This document shows, in pieces, positions 50,483 to 59,823 of a stretch of DNA of 64,000 nucleotides. The notes under the pieces were generated by a model, which was not told the DNA's origin, searched no databases, and worked only from the letters and a program-made list of their open reading frames with translations. The stretch lies in assembly GCA_035689185.1 (NCBI GenBank), contig DASSLY010000069.1:1-64000 (forward strand). Reading direction: 5' to 3'. The stretch comes from DASSLY01 sp035689185. Lineage in GTDB: Bacteria; Actinomycetota; Actinomycetes; Actinomycetales; Dermatophilaceae. Made by a program: the position numbers and the translations under genes. Each line of letters begins with the position of its first letter. The first letter of the stretch is position 1.

Positions 50483-52536
50483 CCGAGCCGATCACGCTCG
50501 ACGAGATCGACGAGACCGCAGCCTCGGCGTTCGAGGGGTACGTCGTCCGCAAGGATCTCGCGCAGCAGTTCAAGGGCGCCTATCCCGTCCCGACGTACGT
50601 GGGCGAATTCCTCATCGGCCGCTACTGCGCAACCACTGATCCCGAAGAGATCGAAGAGGGTCTCCAGGTCGTGCGACGGCTGCTCGCCGACCGCACCGTG
50701 CGGGCCGGCGAAGAGGAGCTGTTCAAGTCGCGTGCTCGCGAGCGCATGACCATAAAGCTCATCGACCTCGTCAAGGCCCGCCTCGATGCGAAGTCGAACG
50801 CGTACGTTGCCGAACTGCCGAGTCTCGGCCTCCGCGACGTGCGCATCGACGACGCCGTGGTGCGCGACAACGAACGCATGCTCACCGGCGGCTTCTACGC
50901 AGAGATCGACCTGTTCTACGACGCAGCGATCGCAGAGGAGAACAATGGCAAGCCCTTCGCTATCGGATCGCTGCGCCCCATCCAGCTCTCCACCCGCGAC
51001 TCGCTCTCGCGCCTGGCCGAAGGCCGCTCACGGTTCACGACCGAACAGTGGAAGCACCTCCTGCTCCGATCGGTGGGCTTCGAGCCGGCACAGCTCAGCG
51101 AGCGCGAGCAGGACGTCCTGCTGCTGCGCATGGTCCCATTCGTGCAGCGGAACTTCAACATGGTCGAGCTGGGTCCTCGCGGCACCGGCAAGTCCCACCT
51201 ATTCCAGCAGGTCTCGCCCTACGCGCACCTGATCTCGGGCGGCAAAGCCACCGTCGCCCGGATGTTCGTCAACAACGCCACCGGGCAGCGCGGTCTCGTC
51301 GCCCAGTACGACGTCGTCTGCTTTGACGAGGTCTCCGGCGTTTCCTTCGACCAGAAGGACGGCGTCAACATCATGAAGGGTTACATGGAGTCGGGCGAGT
51401 TCTCCCGAGGCCGTGAATCCATCCGCGCCGACGGCTCGATCGTGCTCGTCGGCAACTTCGACGTCGACGTCGCCCACCAGCAGCGCATCGGCCACCTGCT
51501 GTCGCCGCTCCCACCGGAGATGCGCAACGACACGGCGTTCATGGACCGCATCCATGCCTACCTGCCCGGCTGGGATGTCCCGAAGCTCAACCCGACGTAC
51601 TTCACCCACCACTTCGGACTTGTGAGCGACTTCCTCTCCGAGTGCTGGTCGCGTCTGCGCGACCAGTCGCGCCTCGCGTCGATCCAGGGACGGGTCAACT
51701 ACTCCGACGCCCTTTCCGGTCGTGACCTGTCTGCCGTCAATAGGACGGTCGACGGTCTACTCAAGCTTCTGTACCCCGACGCCGAAGCTGTCATCTCCGA
51801 TGAGGACCTCGAATGGGCGGTGCGCATCGCGCTGGAATGCCGCCGTCGCGTCAAGGAGCAGCAGCGCCGCATCGGCGCGGCCGAGTTCCGCAACACGCAG
51901 TTCGGCTACCGCCTCGGCGAGGGAGTCGAGCAGTTCGTCGCGACTCCTGAGCTGGCGAGCCCCGACTCGATCGGTCTCGATCCGCTACCGCCTGGCCAGG
52001 TGTGGGCGATCTCCGAGGGCAGCGGCGACGTTGGCCCGGGGCTCTACCGGATCGAGGCGGCGGACACGCCCGGCTCGGGCGCACGCGGGCTGCTCAACCA
52101 GGCAGCGCCCCCCACGCTTCGCGAGAGCTTCAAGGTCGCCGAACAGAACCTCGTCGCCCAGGCGCGGCAACTCGTAGGCGACCGCGATCCCCGCGAGCAC
52201 AACCTCACCGCCCAGGTCCGCGCGCTCGACGCGGCCAAGACCGGCGCCGGCCTCGGCCTCCCGATTCTGCTCGCCCTCGCCTCCGCAATGCTCCAGCGGT
52301 CGGTCCGCGGCGGCTTGATCGCCGTCGGCAACCTGACGCTGGGCGGCGGCGTCGAGACGGTTCTCAACGCCGCGCAGCTCGCCGAGCACGCGATGGAGAA
52401 GGGAGCGACGGCCCTCTTGCTCCCGGTGTCAGCCCGCCGCCAACTCCTCGACGTCAGCGACGAGGTCGCCACGAAGGTCTCGTTCATCTTCTACAGCGAC
52501 GCCCAAGACGCCCTCGTGAAGGCGCTCGACGAATGA
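50479..52536 (+). CDS. brxL: BREX Lon-like AAA ATPase BrxL
   Basis: Encodes 685 residues from an ATG overlapping the pglZ stop. AAA domain: Walker A LGPRGTGKSHLF near residue 231, and the Walker B-like VVCFDEVSGVSFDQKD near residue 280. The C-terminal Lon-like domain (GAGLGLPILLALASAMLQRSV, KGATALLLPVSARRQL) lacks a clear GPSAG serine site. BrxL of type I BREX is a DNA-binding AAA+ complex. The downstream start overlaps its stop (ATGA). Confidence 0.94.
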   Translation: MTEPITLDEIDETAASAFEGYVVRKDLAQQFKGAYPVPTYVGEFLIGRYCATTDPEEIEEGLQVVRRLLADRTVRAGEEELFKSRARERMTIKLIDLVKARLDAKSNAYVAELPSLGLRDVRIDDAVVRDNERMLTGGFYAEIDLFYDAAIAEENNGKPFAIGSLRPIQLSTRDSLSRLAEGRSRFTTEQWKHLLLRSVGFEPAQLSEREQDVLLLRMVPFVQRNFNMVELGPRGTGKSHLFQQVSPYAHLISGGKATVARMFVNNATGQRGLVAQYDVVCFDEVSGVSFDQKDGVNIMKGYMESGEFSRGRESIRADGSIVLVGNFDVDVAHQQRIGHLLSPLPPEMRNDTAFMDRIHAYLPGWDVPKLNPTYFTHHFGLVSDFLSECWSRLRDQSRLASIQGRVNYSDALSGRDLSAVNRTVDGLLKLLYPDAEAVISDEDLEWAVRIALECRRRVKEQQRRIGAAEFRNTQFGYRLGEGVEQFVATPELASPDSIGLDPLPPGQVWAISEGSGDVGPGLYRIEAADTPGSGARGLLNQAAPPTLRESFKVAEQNLVAQARQLVGDRDPREHNLTAQVRALDAAKTGAGLGLPILLALASAMLQRSVRGGLIAVGNLTLGGGVETVLNAAQLAEHAMEKGATALLLPVSARRQLLDVSDEVATKVSFIFYSDAQDALVKALDE

Positions 52537-52586
52537 GCATACAGATGGTCCCAGCAGCCCTGCGCCCGACCGAGTGGGTGATCTGA
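52533..52586 (+). CDS. 17-codon ORF bridging brxL and the TrlF-like gene
   Basis: An ATG overlaps the brxL stop (ATGA) and its own TGA overlaps the next ATG (TGATG). The 17-residue product (MSIQMVPAALRPTEWVI) is not recognised. The arrangement would pass terminating ribosomes from brxL to the TrlF-like gene. It could also be the remnant of a longer gene. Expression is not shown. Confidence 0.45.
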   Translation: MSIQMVPAALRPTEWVI

Positions 52587-55195
52587 TGGCTGGCGCTCAT
52601 TGGGTTCGAGCCGCACTGCAGGTCAACCCGTACGCGTACCAGGGGCGAAACTCGCCCTCAACGAGGTTCGCCTCGGAGGCCGACTACAACAAGGCGCTTA
52701 TCGACAAATGCGACGAGTTTGGCATCGAACTCATCGCGATTACGGATCACTGGGCCGTCGACACGGCGAGCGAACTCATTCACGAGGCGACGGCACGCGG
52801 CGTCGTTGCGTTGCCTGGGTTCGAGGCCAACACAGCTGAAGGCTTCCACGTTCTCGTCATCTTCGAGGCCGGAACCGCTGCTGCCGATGTGAACGCGGCC
52901 ATCGGTGCGTGCGGCGTCATCCCAGGGTGCAACAACGGCACCGTCGGGCATCCCTTCGAGGACATCCTGGAGAAGATGTCGGATCGCGGTGCCCTGGTCG
53001 TTCCTGCTCACGCCAACGTGGCGAACAGCGGGATGCTTACGGGCCGCCAAGGCAATCCGCTCGCAAAGCTGATCAACAACCCACGGCTCCATGCCTTGGG
53101 GGTCACACCGAGCGTGGCTGCTGCGCAGGAGCAGGAAGCCATTATCGAACGTCGCAAGCCGTTCGACCGCAAGCACCCACTTGCGGTCATCCACGCCGAC
53201 GACATCTCCTACCCGGACGCTTTGGAGACCGAGGGGGGCTCCACCTGGTTTAAGGTGAGCACGCTGACCGTCGAGAGCCTCAAGATCGCGGTCCGCACCC
53301 CCGAGACCCGGATCGCCCTCGCTGATCCCAAGGAAGAGACACGCCCTCTTTTGAAGGAGATTTCGTGGGTCGGCGGCTTCCTGGACGGCGTCACGATCCC
53401 ACTCTCGCCGGATCTGACAGCATTGATCGGTGGACGGGGAACGGGGAAGTCCACCGCCATCGAGAGCCTTCGATACGTCCTCGGGCTGACACCGATCGGC
53501 GCCTCAGCCAAGGCCGATCACGACGCGATCGTCAGCGGTGTGCTTCGCGCAGGGACGGTCGTGAAACTCGCCGTTGAGGCCACCTCGCCGAGGACCCAGG
53601 CGTTCACCATCGAACGGTCCGTCAACAACCCTCCGGTCGTCAAGGACGCCAGCGGGACGGTCACGAGCCTTCAACCGGCTGACGTGATCGGAGACGTCGA
53701 GATCTTCGGACAGCATGAGCTGGCGGAATTGACGAGCGACAGCGCGAAGGTCGCCAGCATGCTCCACCGATTTCAAGGCAACGGGGACCTGACCGCCGAC
53801 CACAAGGCAACGCTGGCGAAGTTGAGAGAGAACCGCGACACGCTCGCGCGCGCTGAGAAGGACAAGGCCGAGCTCGAAGACGAACTCACCGACGTACCAC
53901 GTTTGGAAGAGCAGGTTCGCCACTTCCAGGAGACTGACGTGCCCACTCGGCTGAGTGAGGTCACACGACTGAACCAGGACGAAGCGGTGTTTTCTGAAGG
54001 GCGTTCGCGCGTCGCCGACGCCAAGTCGACCCTGACGGGTCTGACCGACACACAGCTGACGGCGAAGCTCGGTGCGACCTACGACGGGCTCGACGAATCA
54101 CCACAGGTCGACACTCTCGGCCTCGTGCGCTCCGCGACGACGACGTTGGCGGACACGCTGAAGTCCCTCGCCACACAGGCTCAAGCGGCGATCATGGCTG
54201 CGGAGACCGCAATCGCCTCGGCCGAGACTGGTTGGACGAACGCCGTCCGTGAGCAGCGCGACGATCACGCAAAGGTCCTGCGCAAGCTCGTCGAGGACGG
54301 CCTTGAACCCGACAAGTATCTGACGACGATGAAGGCGCTTGAGGACCTCAAGGCCAAGGAGCCGCGGCGGTCCAGCCTCGACGCCAACATCAAGGAACTC
54401 GTCACTTCCCGCAAGACACTCCTCCAGGAACTCACCGAGCACGAGAACAAGCGGGCAGAAGCTCTGCACGACGCGATCCGAACCGCGAACGCCGCAACAG
54501 GCGGTGTCGTCATCGTGAAGCCGGTCGCGGCTCAGGACCGCCGACACATCAAGACGCTCATCGAAAGCGCGATCAGCGGGCAGCGAACGCAGATCATGGC
54601 TGCCATTGACAGCGATGGCTTCTCGACACGGGCGTTCGTCGAGGCTGCTCGCAAGGGTCAGACCGAACTCGCGGACAAGTTCTCCGTCCGCGGCGCCCAA
54701 GCCCGAGGAGTGGTCGATGCCGGCGAAGCATTCTTTCGCCAGCTCGAAGAGCTCTCGGTCGGGAACGCTGTGGAGGTCCAACTCGACATCGGGGCAGGAA
54801 CAGGAACGCGCGAGTTCAAGAAGATGGACGACCTGTCGAAGGGGCAGCGGGCCACCGCCCTGCTGTTGCTTCTCCTCGGGGCGTCGCGTGCGCCACTCGT
54901 CATTGACCAACCAGAGGACGATCTCGACAACCGCTTCGTCTATGACGGCATCGTCAAGAATCTCCGCGAGCTCAAGGGCAAGCGCCAGATCATCGCGAGC
55001 ACGCACAACGCCAACGTCCCCGTCCTCGGCGATGCGGAGTTGATCGTCGCATTGGAAGGCAGCGGTCGAAACGGCAAGCCGACGGATGGCGGCATTGGGT
55101 CGCTTGACGACGCCCTCATCCGTACGCTGGCTGAGTCGATCCTTGAGGGTGGACCGGCGGCCTTCAATGCAAGGCAGCATCTGTACGGGTTCTGA
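52586..55195 (+). CDS. TrlF-like protein: PHP domain plus SMC/ABC-type ATPase
   Basis: Encodes 869 residues from the ATG at 52586; a GTG at 52574 is in frame. The N-terminal PHP phosphoesterase domain has ITDHW (D54, H55), a glutamate near residue 80, H88 and PAHAN near 142. The ATPase has Walker A LIGGRGTGKST near residue 285, a coiled coil (about 420-640), the signature LSKGQRATALLLLLL near 755, Walker B APLVIDQPEDDLDN near 772 and STHNANV after it. This is the TrlF family of PHP-AAA proteins. It is coupled to BREX and is probably an accessory nuclease-type defence factor. The cooperation is inferred. Confidence 0.85.
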   Translation: MAGAHWVRAALQVNPYAYQGRNSPSTRFASEADYNKALIDKCDEFGIELIAITDHWAVDTASELIHEATARGVVALPGFEANTAEGFHVLVIFEAGTAAADVNAAIGACGVIPGCNNGTVGHPFEDILEKMSDRGALVVPAHANVANSGMLTGRQGNPLAKLINNPRLHALGVTPSVAAAQEQEAIIERRKPFDRKHPLAVIHADDISYPDALETEGGSTWFKVSTLTVESLKIAVRTPETRIALADPKEETRPLLKEISWVGGFLDGVTIPLSPDLTALIGGRGTGKSTAIESLRYVLGLTPIGASAKADHDAIVSGVLRAGTVVKLAVEATSPRTQAFTIERSVNNPPVVKDASGTVTSLQPADVIGDVEIFGQHELAELTSDSAKVASMLHRFQGNGDLTADHKATLAKLRENRDTLARAEKDKAELEDELTDVPRLEEQVRHFQETDVPTRLSEVTRLNQDEAVFSEGRSRVADAKSTLTGLTDTQLTAKLGATYDGLDESPQVDTLGLVRSATTTLADTLKSLATQAQAAIMAAETAIASAETGWTNAVREQRDDHAKVLRKLVEDGLEPDKYLTTMKALEDLKAKEPRRSSLDANIKELVTSRKTLLQELTEHENKRAEALHDAIRTANAATGGVVIVKPVAAQDRRHIKTLIESAISGQRTQIMAAIDSDGFSTRAFVEAARKGQTELADKFSVRGAQARGVVDAGEAFFRQLEELSVGNAVEVQLDIGAGTGTREFKKMDDLSKGQRATALLLLLLGASRAPLVIDQPEDDLDNRFVYDGIVKNLRELKGKRQIIASTHNANVPVLGDAELIVALEGSGRNGKPTDGGIGSLDDALIRTLAESILEGGPAAFNARQHLYGF

Positions 55196-55383
55196 CAGTT
55201 GCGAAGGTTCGGCGCGTCCGGCACAGTGGCGGGAGAGACACGGGCGACGGGCTCATTGAGTTCGGAGAACCACGCCGTTCTGGCGTTGACGACGTGTTTG
55301 ACGGCGAGGTCGAGCCCACCGTAGCCCTTGACCACGACCCGATGCTTGAGTCGTGATTCGCCGCTGGCGTTGGGCTCGCGCAC
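55196..55383 (-). pseudogene. Remnant of a DNA cytosine-C5 methyltransferase gene
   Basis: A minus-strand stretch with strong coding character reads GYGGLDLAVKHV, then ARTAWFSELNEPVARV and PDAPNL. This is the order of motif I and the following region of element-borne cytosine-5 methyltransferases (usually FSGYGGLDLA at the start). The likeness stops near 55207, 12 bp past the end of the TrlF-like gene. The catalytic PCQ motif and everything after it are missing, so only the N-terminal approximately 50 residues remain. Assignment is from recognised pattern and not from a database search. Confidence 0.6.
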
Positions 55384-55415
55384 GAAGAGCGCTGCGGCTG
55401 ACGGTCGTCCTCGAC

Positions 55416-55583
55416 ATGCGCTCCTCGCCGAGGCCGAACGCCGAGCTTGTCACCTGCCAGGTGCACGATCCCGACACGCGCCCACCGCGCGCACTCACCG
55501 ACCTGCGCCACTTAGGCCGACGCCCCATCGAGACCGCCGCTGAAGCCCTCCGTCTGTGGCCGCAGCTTCGACCGCCCTGCTGA
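55416..55583 (+). CDS. Possible small gene or gene fragment before the relaxase
   Basis: An open frame of 55 codons from the ATG at 55416, with strong third-position GC bias (VTCQVHDPDTRPPRALTDLRHLG, TAAEALRLWPQLRPPC). No clear ribosome site precedes it, and it could be the end of a truncated gene, since the bias begins before the ATG. The family is not recognised. Confidence 0.35.
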   Translation: MRSSPRPNAELVTCQVHDPDTRPPRALTDLRHLGRRPIETAAEALRLWPQLRPPC

Positions 55584-55683
55584 GCCCACACGCCTCTTGC
55601 AGGTCGAGGGGAAGGGGCGCGTCGTGGCAGCAGACGTCACCGGAGGCGGGTGCTCACCTGTCCGGCAGGACCGGGAGGTGGGC

Positions 55684-58600
55684 ATGACGGTTTCGATGCG
55701 TGTGATGTCGGCAGGTGACGGCTATAAGTACCTGCTCAAGACGATCGCGGCCGCCGACGGCGAGAGGCCGCTGTCAACGCCCCTGACGCGCTACTACGCG
55801 GCAGCCGGCACCCCGCCCGGCCGCTGGCTCGGCACCGGAGTCACTTCCCTTGGCCGCGGGGAGCTGACGGCCGGTGGTCGCGTCTCAGAGCCGCAACTCC
55901 AACTCCTGATGGGAATGGGCCGCGATCCGATCACCGGCGATCCGCTCGGCTTGGCATTCCCGGTCTACAGGACTCCGGTGGAACGGATCGAGTCCCGGAT
56001 AGCCGACCTTGATCCTTCGTTGATGCCTGGAGTGAAGGGCGAAGCTGTCGCGCAGATCGTAGCGGAGGAGACCGCGCGCGGAAGGAGACGTGCGGTGGCG
56101 GGGTTCGACTTCACGTTCTCGATCCCGAAGTCCGCGTCGGTGTTGTGGGCGGTTGGTGACGCAGGGGTGCAGGCGCTGATTGGTGAGGCGCACCATCGGG
56201 CCGTTGCGGAGGTGGTTGCGTTCATGGAACGCGAGGTTGCAGCCACCCGTACCGGCGCAACCGCCGGTGACGGCGCGGTTGCACAGGTCGACGTCACCGG
56301 GCTGGTCGCCACGGCGTTCGATCACTTCGACTCCCGCGCCGGTGACCCCCACCTCCATACGCATGTCGTCATCAGCAACAAGGTCAAGACCGTCCTCGAC
56401 GGCAGGTGGCGCTCGCTGGACGGCCGGCCGATGCACGCCGCCGTCGTCGCCCTCTCCGAGATGCACGAAGCCGTGTTCGCTGACCACATGACCCGCACCT
56501 TCGGCGTGGCATGGGAGGCCCGCGAGATGGGGCGCGACCGCAACCCAGCCTGGACGATCGCCGGGGTACCGGAGCAGCTGATCGCGGAGTTCTCCACCCG
56601 TGCACGCCATATCGACGCCGAGACTGACACCCTCATCGCCGAATACGTCGCCAAGCATGGGCGGCGTCCGACGCCGGCGGCGATCATGAAGCTGCGGGCC
56701 CAAGCCACGCTGAGCACCCGGCCCGAGAAGCAGGTCCGATCCCTGGCCGACCTCACCTCGGAGTGGCGAACTCGCGCGACCAAGACGCTGGGCCAGGACG
56801 CGACGATGTGGGCGCGCGACCTCGCCGACAACGACAAGCCACTGCTCCTGCGCGCCGACGACGTTCCACTCGCCGTGATCGGCGAACTCGGCCGTTCGGT
56901 CGTGGAGATAGTCGGCGAGAAACGCTCGACGTGGCGCCGGTGGAACCTCATGGCCGAGGCATCCAGGCAGACGATGGTCTGGCGGTTCGCCACCATGCAG
57001 GATCGAGAAGCCATCGTCGCGATGGTCTCCGACGCCGCCGAGCTCGCCTCGCTCCGGCTGACGCCGCCTGAGCTGGCCACCTCACCCGTCGTCTTCCGCA
57101 GACCGGACGGCACCTCGGTGTTCCGCCCGAAGACGTCGACAGTGTTCACCTCGGAGACCCAGCTGGCGGCCGAGGACAGACTGCTCGAACGCGCCAGCTT
57201 GCTCACCGGCCCCACGGTGACGCTGACCACGGTCGAGCGGATCGCGCACAGACCCGATGCGGACGGTCGGATGCTCGGCGACGACCAAGCCGACGCCTTG
57301 ACGCGGATCGCCGTGTCAGGGCGGATGGTTGACGTGCTAGTCGGTCCCGCCGGCGCGGGCAAGACCACCGCCATGAACGCTCTCCTCCGGGCCTGGGAGA
57401 CCGAGCATGGCGCCGGTTCCGTCGTCGGTCTCGCGCCATCGGCCGTCGCCGCCCAAGTGCTCGCCGACGAACTGAGGATCGCGACCGAGAACACCGCGAA
57501 GTGGTGGCAGAACCACCTCCTGCACGGCACCACCTTCGAGGCAGGTCAGCTCGTCATCTTTGACGAGGCTTCACTGGCGGGCACCCTCTCGCTCGACCGC
57601 ATCACGCACCTCGCTCAGAGGGCTGGAGCGAAGGTGCTGCTGGTCGGCGACTACGCCCAGCTGCAATCCGTGGACTCCGGCGGCGCGTTCGCGATGATCG
57701 CCCGAGACCGGCACGACACCCCCGAACTGGTCGACGTCCACCGCTTCACCCACAGCTGGGAGAAGAGCGCCTCACTCGGCCTCCGCCACGGACGCACCCA
57801 TGCCATCGACGCTTACCTCGCGCATCAGCGCATCGACGATGGCGACTCAGAGACCATGTCGGATGCCGCCTACAGCGCCTGGCGCGCCGACCGCGATGCG
57901 GGCCTGGTGTCGGTGCTGATCGCTGAGACCCGCGAGGAGGTGACCGCTCTCAACCGTCGAGCCCGGGCCGACCTGATCCTCAACGGCTCGCTGAGTCCCG
58001 ACCGCGAGGTCGAGCTGCACGACGGAACGGCCGCTGGCGTCGGAGACACGATCATCACCCGAAAGAACGACCGGAAGCTCCACACCATCATGGGGCGGGA
58101 CTGGGTGCGCAACGGCGACGTCTGGATCATCACCGCCGTCGGTGAGGACGGGACCATCACCATCGCCCGCGACTACGGGTCCGGCACCGGTGTCGGCGAT
58201 GACGGGACTATCGCGGTCCGCAACCGAGGGCGCAGGTTCGGCGGGAGCATCCTTCTCCCGGCGGCGTACGTGGCCGAGCACGTCGATCTCGGCTACGCAG
58301 TTTCCGCCTACCGCGCCCAAGGCGTCACCACGGACACGGCGCACGTGCGTGTCGAGCCGACCTCGACCAGAGAGAACTTCTACGTCGCGATGACCCGAGG
58401 ACGGCACTCGAACCACGCCTACGTCACCCTGGACCGCGCCAACGACCATGCACAGCCTCACCCCGGCGACGATCCCGACGCCACCGCGCGAAGCGTGCTC
58501 TATGGCGTTCTGCAACACAGCGGAGCCGAGCTATCGGCGCACGAGACCATCGCCGCCGAGCAGGAACAGTGGGGCTCGATCACCCAGCTCGCAGCCGAGT

Positions 58601-59307
58601 ACGAAACCATCGCGGCTGCGGCCCAGCACGACCGTTGGGCCACCCTCGTCCGTGGTTCTGGACTCACCGACGAACAAGCAGACAGCGCCATCGACTCCGA
58701 GGCGTTCGGCCCACTCGCCGCCGAACTCCGCCGCGCCGAAGCCAACAACCACGACGTCGGCGCGCTTCTGCCGCGTCTCGTCGCAGCCCGCGGGTTCGGC
58801 GACGCCGACGACATCGCTGCAGTCCTCCACTACCGCGTCGAGCGAGCAACCGCCCGCCCCGCCGGATCCGGGCGGACTCGCAAGCCACCGCGCCTCATCG
58901 CCGGCATCGTTCCGCAGGCACACGGCGTGACCGATGCCCAGATGCGAGCAGCGCTCGACGAGCGAGAGGCACTGATCGAGGCACGCGCCGACGCCGTAAT
59001 CGACACCGCACTGACTGAGGCAGCGCCCTGGACCAAGGCGCTCGGCGCGACGCCCCGCGACCGTCAGCAGGTCACGAGGTGGCGAAAGGCCGCGCGAGTG
59101 GTCGCCGCCTACCGAGACCGCTACCGCATCGCCGACGACGCACCTCTCGGCGCCCCGCCCGACTCGGCCTCGCAGAAGATCGACCACGCGCGGGCAAGAG
59201 TCGCCTGCGACGAGGCGCTCCATCTCGCCACCGATGCGCACCATCCGACTGAGGTAGGTAGCCGCCGCGCCACGCGGATTCAGCCCCAGGCAGGGCGCAG
59301 CTTCTGA
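55684..59307 (+). CDS. traA: MobF-family conjugative relaxase-helicase (TraA-like)
   Basis: Encodes 1207 residues from the ATG at 55684 with GGGAGGTG upstream; a longer frame starts at 55597 without a better site. The TrwC-type relaxase has the metal-binding HxHxH in GDPHLHTHVVI near residue 225. The SF1 helicase part has Walker A VGPAGAGKTT near residue 555, Walker B VIFDEASLAG near 622, and GYAVSAYRAQGVTTD near 870. The start MTVSMRVMSAGDGYKYLL is typical of actinobacterial TraA proteins. It would nick oriT and unwind the strand for transfer. Confidence 0.94.
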   Translation: MTVSMRVMSAGDGYKYLLKTIAAADGERPLSTPLTRYYAAAGTPPGRWLGTGVTSLGRGELTAGGRVSEPQLQLLMGMGRDPITGDPLGLAFPVYRTPVERIESRIADLDPSLMPGVKGEAVAQIVAEETARGRRRAVAGFDFTFSIPKSASVLWAVGDAGVQALIGEAHHRAVAEVVAFMEREVAATRTGATAGDGAVAQVDVTGLVATAFDHFDSRAGDPHLHTHVVISNKVKTVLDGRWRSLDGRPMHAAVVALSEMHEAVFADHMTRTFGVAWEAREMGRDRNPAWTIAGVPEQLIAEFSTRARHIDAETDTLIAEYVAKHGRRPTPAAIMKLRAQATLSTRPEKQVRSLADLTSEWRTRATKTLGQDATMWARDLADNDKPLLLRADDVPLAVIGELGRSVVEIVGEKRSTWRRWNLMAEASRQTMVWRFATMQDREAIVAMVSDAAELASLRLTPPELATSPVVFRRPDGTSVFRPKTSTVFTSETQLAAEDRLLERASLLTGPTVTLTTVERIAHRPDADGRMLGDDQADALTRIAVSGRMVDVLVGPAGAGKTTAMNALLRAWETEHGAGSVVGLAPSAVAAQVLADELRIATENTAKWWQNHLLHGTTFEAGQLVIFDEASLAGTLSLDRITHLAQRAGAKVLLVGDYAQLQSVDSGGAFAMIARDRHDTPELVDVHRFTHSWEKSASLGLRHGRTHAIDAYLAHQRIDDGDSETMSDAAYSAWRADRDAGLVSVLIAETREEVTALNRRARADLILNGSLSPDREVELHDGTAAGVGDTIITRKNDRKLHTIMGRDWVRNGDVWIITAVGEDGTITIARDYGSGTGVGDDGTIAVRNRGRRFGGSILLPAAYVAEHVDLGYAVSAYRAQGVTTDTAHVRVEPTSTRENFYVAMTRGRHSNHAYVTLDRANDHAQPHPGDDPDATARSVLYGVLQHSGAELSAHETIAAEQEQWGSITQLAAEYETIAAAAQHDRWATLVRGSGLTDEQADSAIDSEAFGPLAAELRRAEANNHDVGALLPRLVAARGFGDADDIAAVLHYRVERATARPAGSGRTRKPPRLIAGIVPQAHGVTDAQMRAALDEREALIEARADAVIDTALTEAAPWTKALGATPRDRQQVTRWRKAARVVAAYRDRYRIADDAPLGAPPDSASQKIDHARARVACDEALHLATDAHHPTEVGSRRATRIQPQAGRSF

Positions 59308-59448
59308 CCCTTCCGAATGCCGCTATCGCGGCGTAACGTTGGAGGCGAGGCGGATTTCTCCTTACCTTCGGGCCGTTCGCGGCAGACCTCCGGGTCACTC
59401 TCCACGCACCGTCTCGACGACGCACTCGCGTGTTGAGAGGAGACCATC

Positions 59449-59823
59449 ATGATCCGCCTACTGTGGACAGCGAGCGCAGAGGTCCGCTACTACCTTCGCC
59501 GATACATGCCGAGCAACATCGTGCTCGACCTGATCCGCTCCAGGAGAGGACTGAAGTGGGGCTTGCCCGCCATGCTCCTGGCCGTGCCCTACTTGCTCGT
59601 CGCCTCCTGGTCCACCGCTCTCATCGAGAACGGCGGACCAGGATGGCTGCATCTCGTCGTTCTGATCTGCATCTGGAATGCTCTCAAGATGGTGGCCATC
59701 GGCCCGGTGAGCCTCGCGATGCTCGTGAAGGCTCACGCTCATGAGCGGCGAGCCCTCGCGCGGGTCGGTCACAGAATCGGGCACCCGCACAGACGCGATC
59801 AGCTACGGGCGCCCGCTACGTAG
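59449..59823 (+). CDS. Small membrane protein next to the relaxase
   Basis: Encodes 124 residues from the ATG at 59449 with GAGAGGAG upstream. Two hydrophobic segments (WGLPAMLLAVPYLLVASW and GWLHLVVLICIWNALKMVAIG) and a basic, histidine-rich C-terminus. Similar small proteins often follow relaxase genes in actinobacterial ICEs. Its last 8 bp overlap the end of the convergent helicase gene. The function is unknown. Confidence 0.72.
   Translation: MIRLLWTASAEVRYYLRRYMPSNIVLDLIRSRRGLKWGLPAMLLAVPYLLVASWSTALIENGGPGWLHLVVLICIWNALKMVAIGPVSLAMLVKAHAHERRALARVGHRIGHPHRRDQLRAPAT

Larger units (their letters stand above)
55196..55683. other. Relaxase upstream region, possible oriT
   Basis: 488 bp between the TrlF-like and relaxase genes. 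It contains the methyltransferase remnant, a possible 55-codon ORF and an imperfect 8-bp inverted repeat (ACCACGAC at 55331-55338 against GTCGTGAT at 55350-55357, 11-bp loop). oriT sites usually lie beside MobF genes and contain such repeats, but no nick site can be recognised. Confidence 0.25.

Noticed and set aside
52254..52340. Active Lon protease site in BrxL
   Set aside because: The GPSAG-type serine motif is not visible. A nearby glycine-rich stretch does not fit.
40176..52536. DISARM or Phage growth limitation (Pgl) system
   Set aside because: The order brxA-brxB-brxC-pglX-pglZ-brxL is type I BREX. A PglW kinase and DISARM genes (drmA, drmB) are absent.
55331..55357. oriT next to the relaxase gene
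   Set aside because: The inverted repeat is short and imperfect, and no nick-site sequence can be matched. It is kept only as a weak note in the spacer entry.
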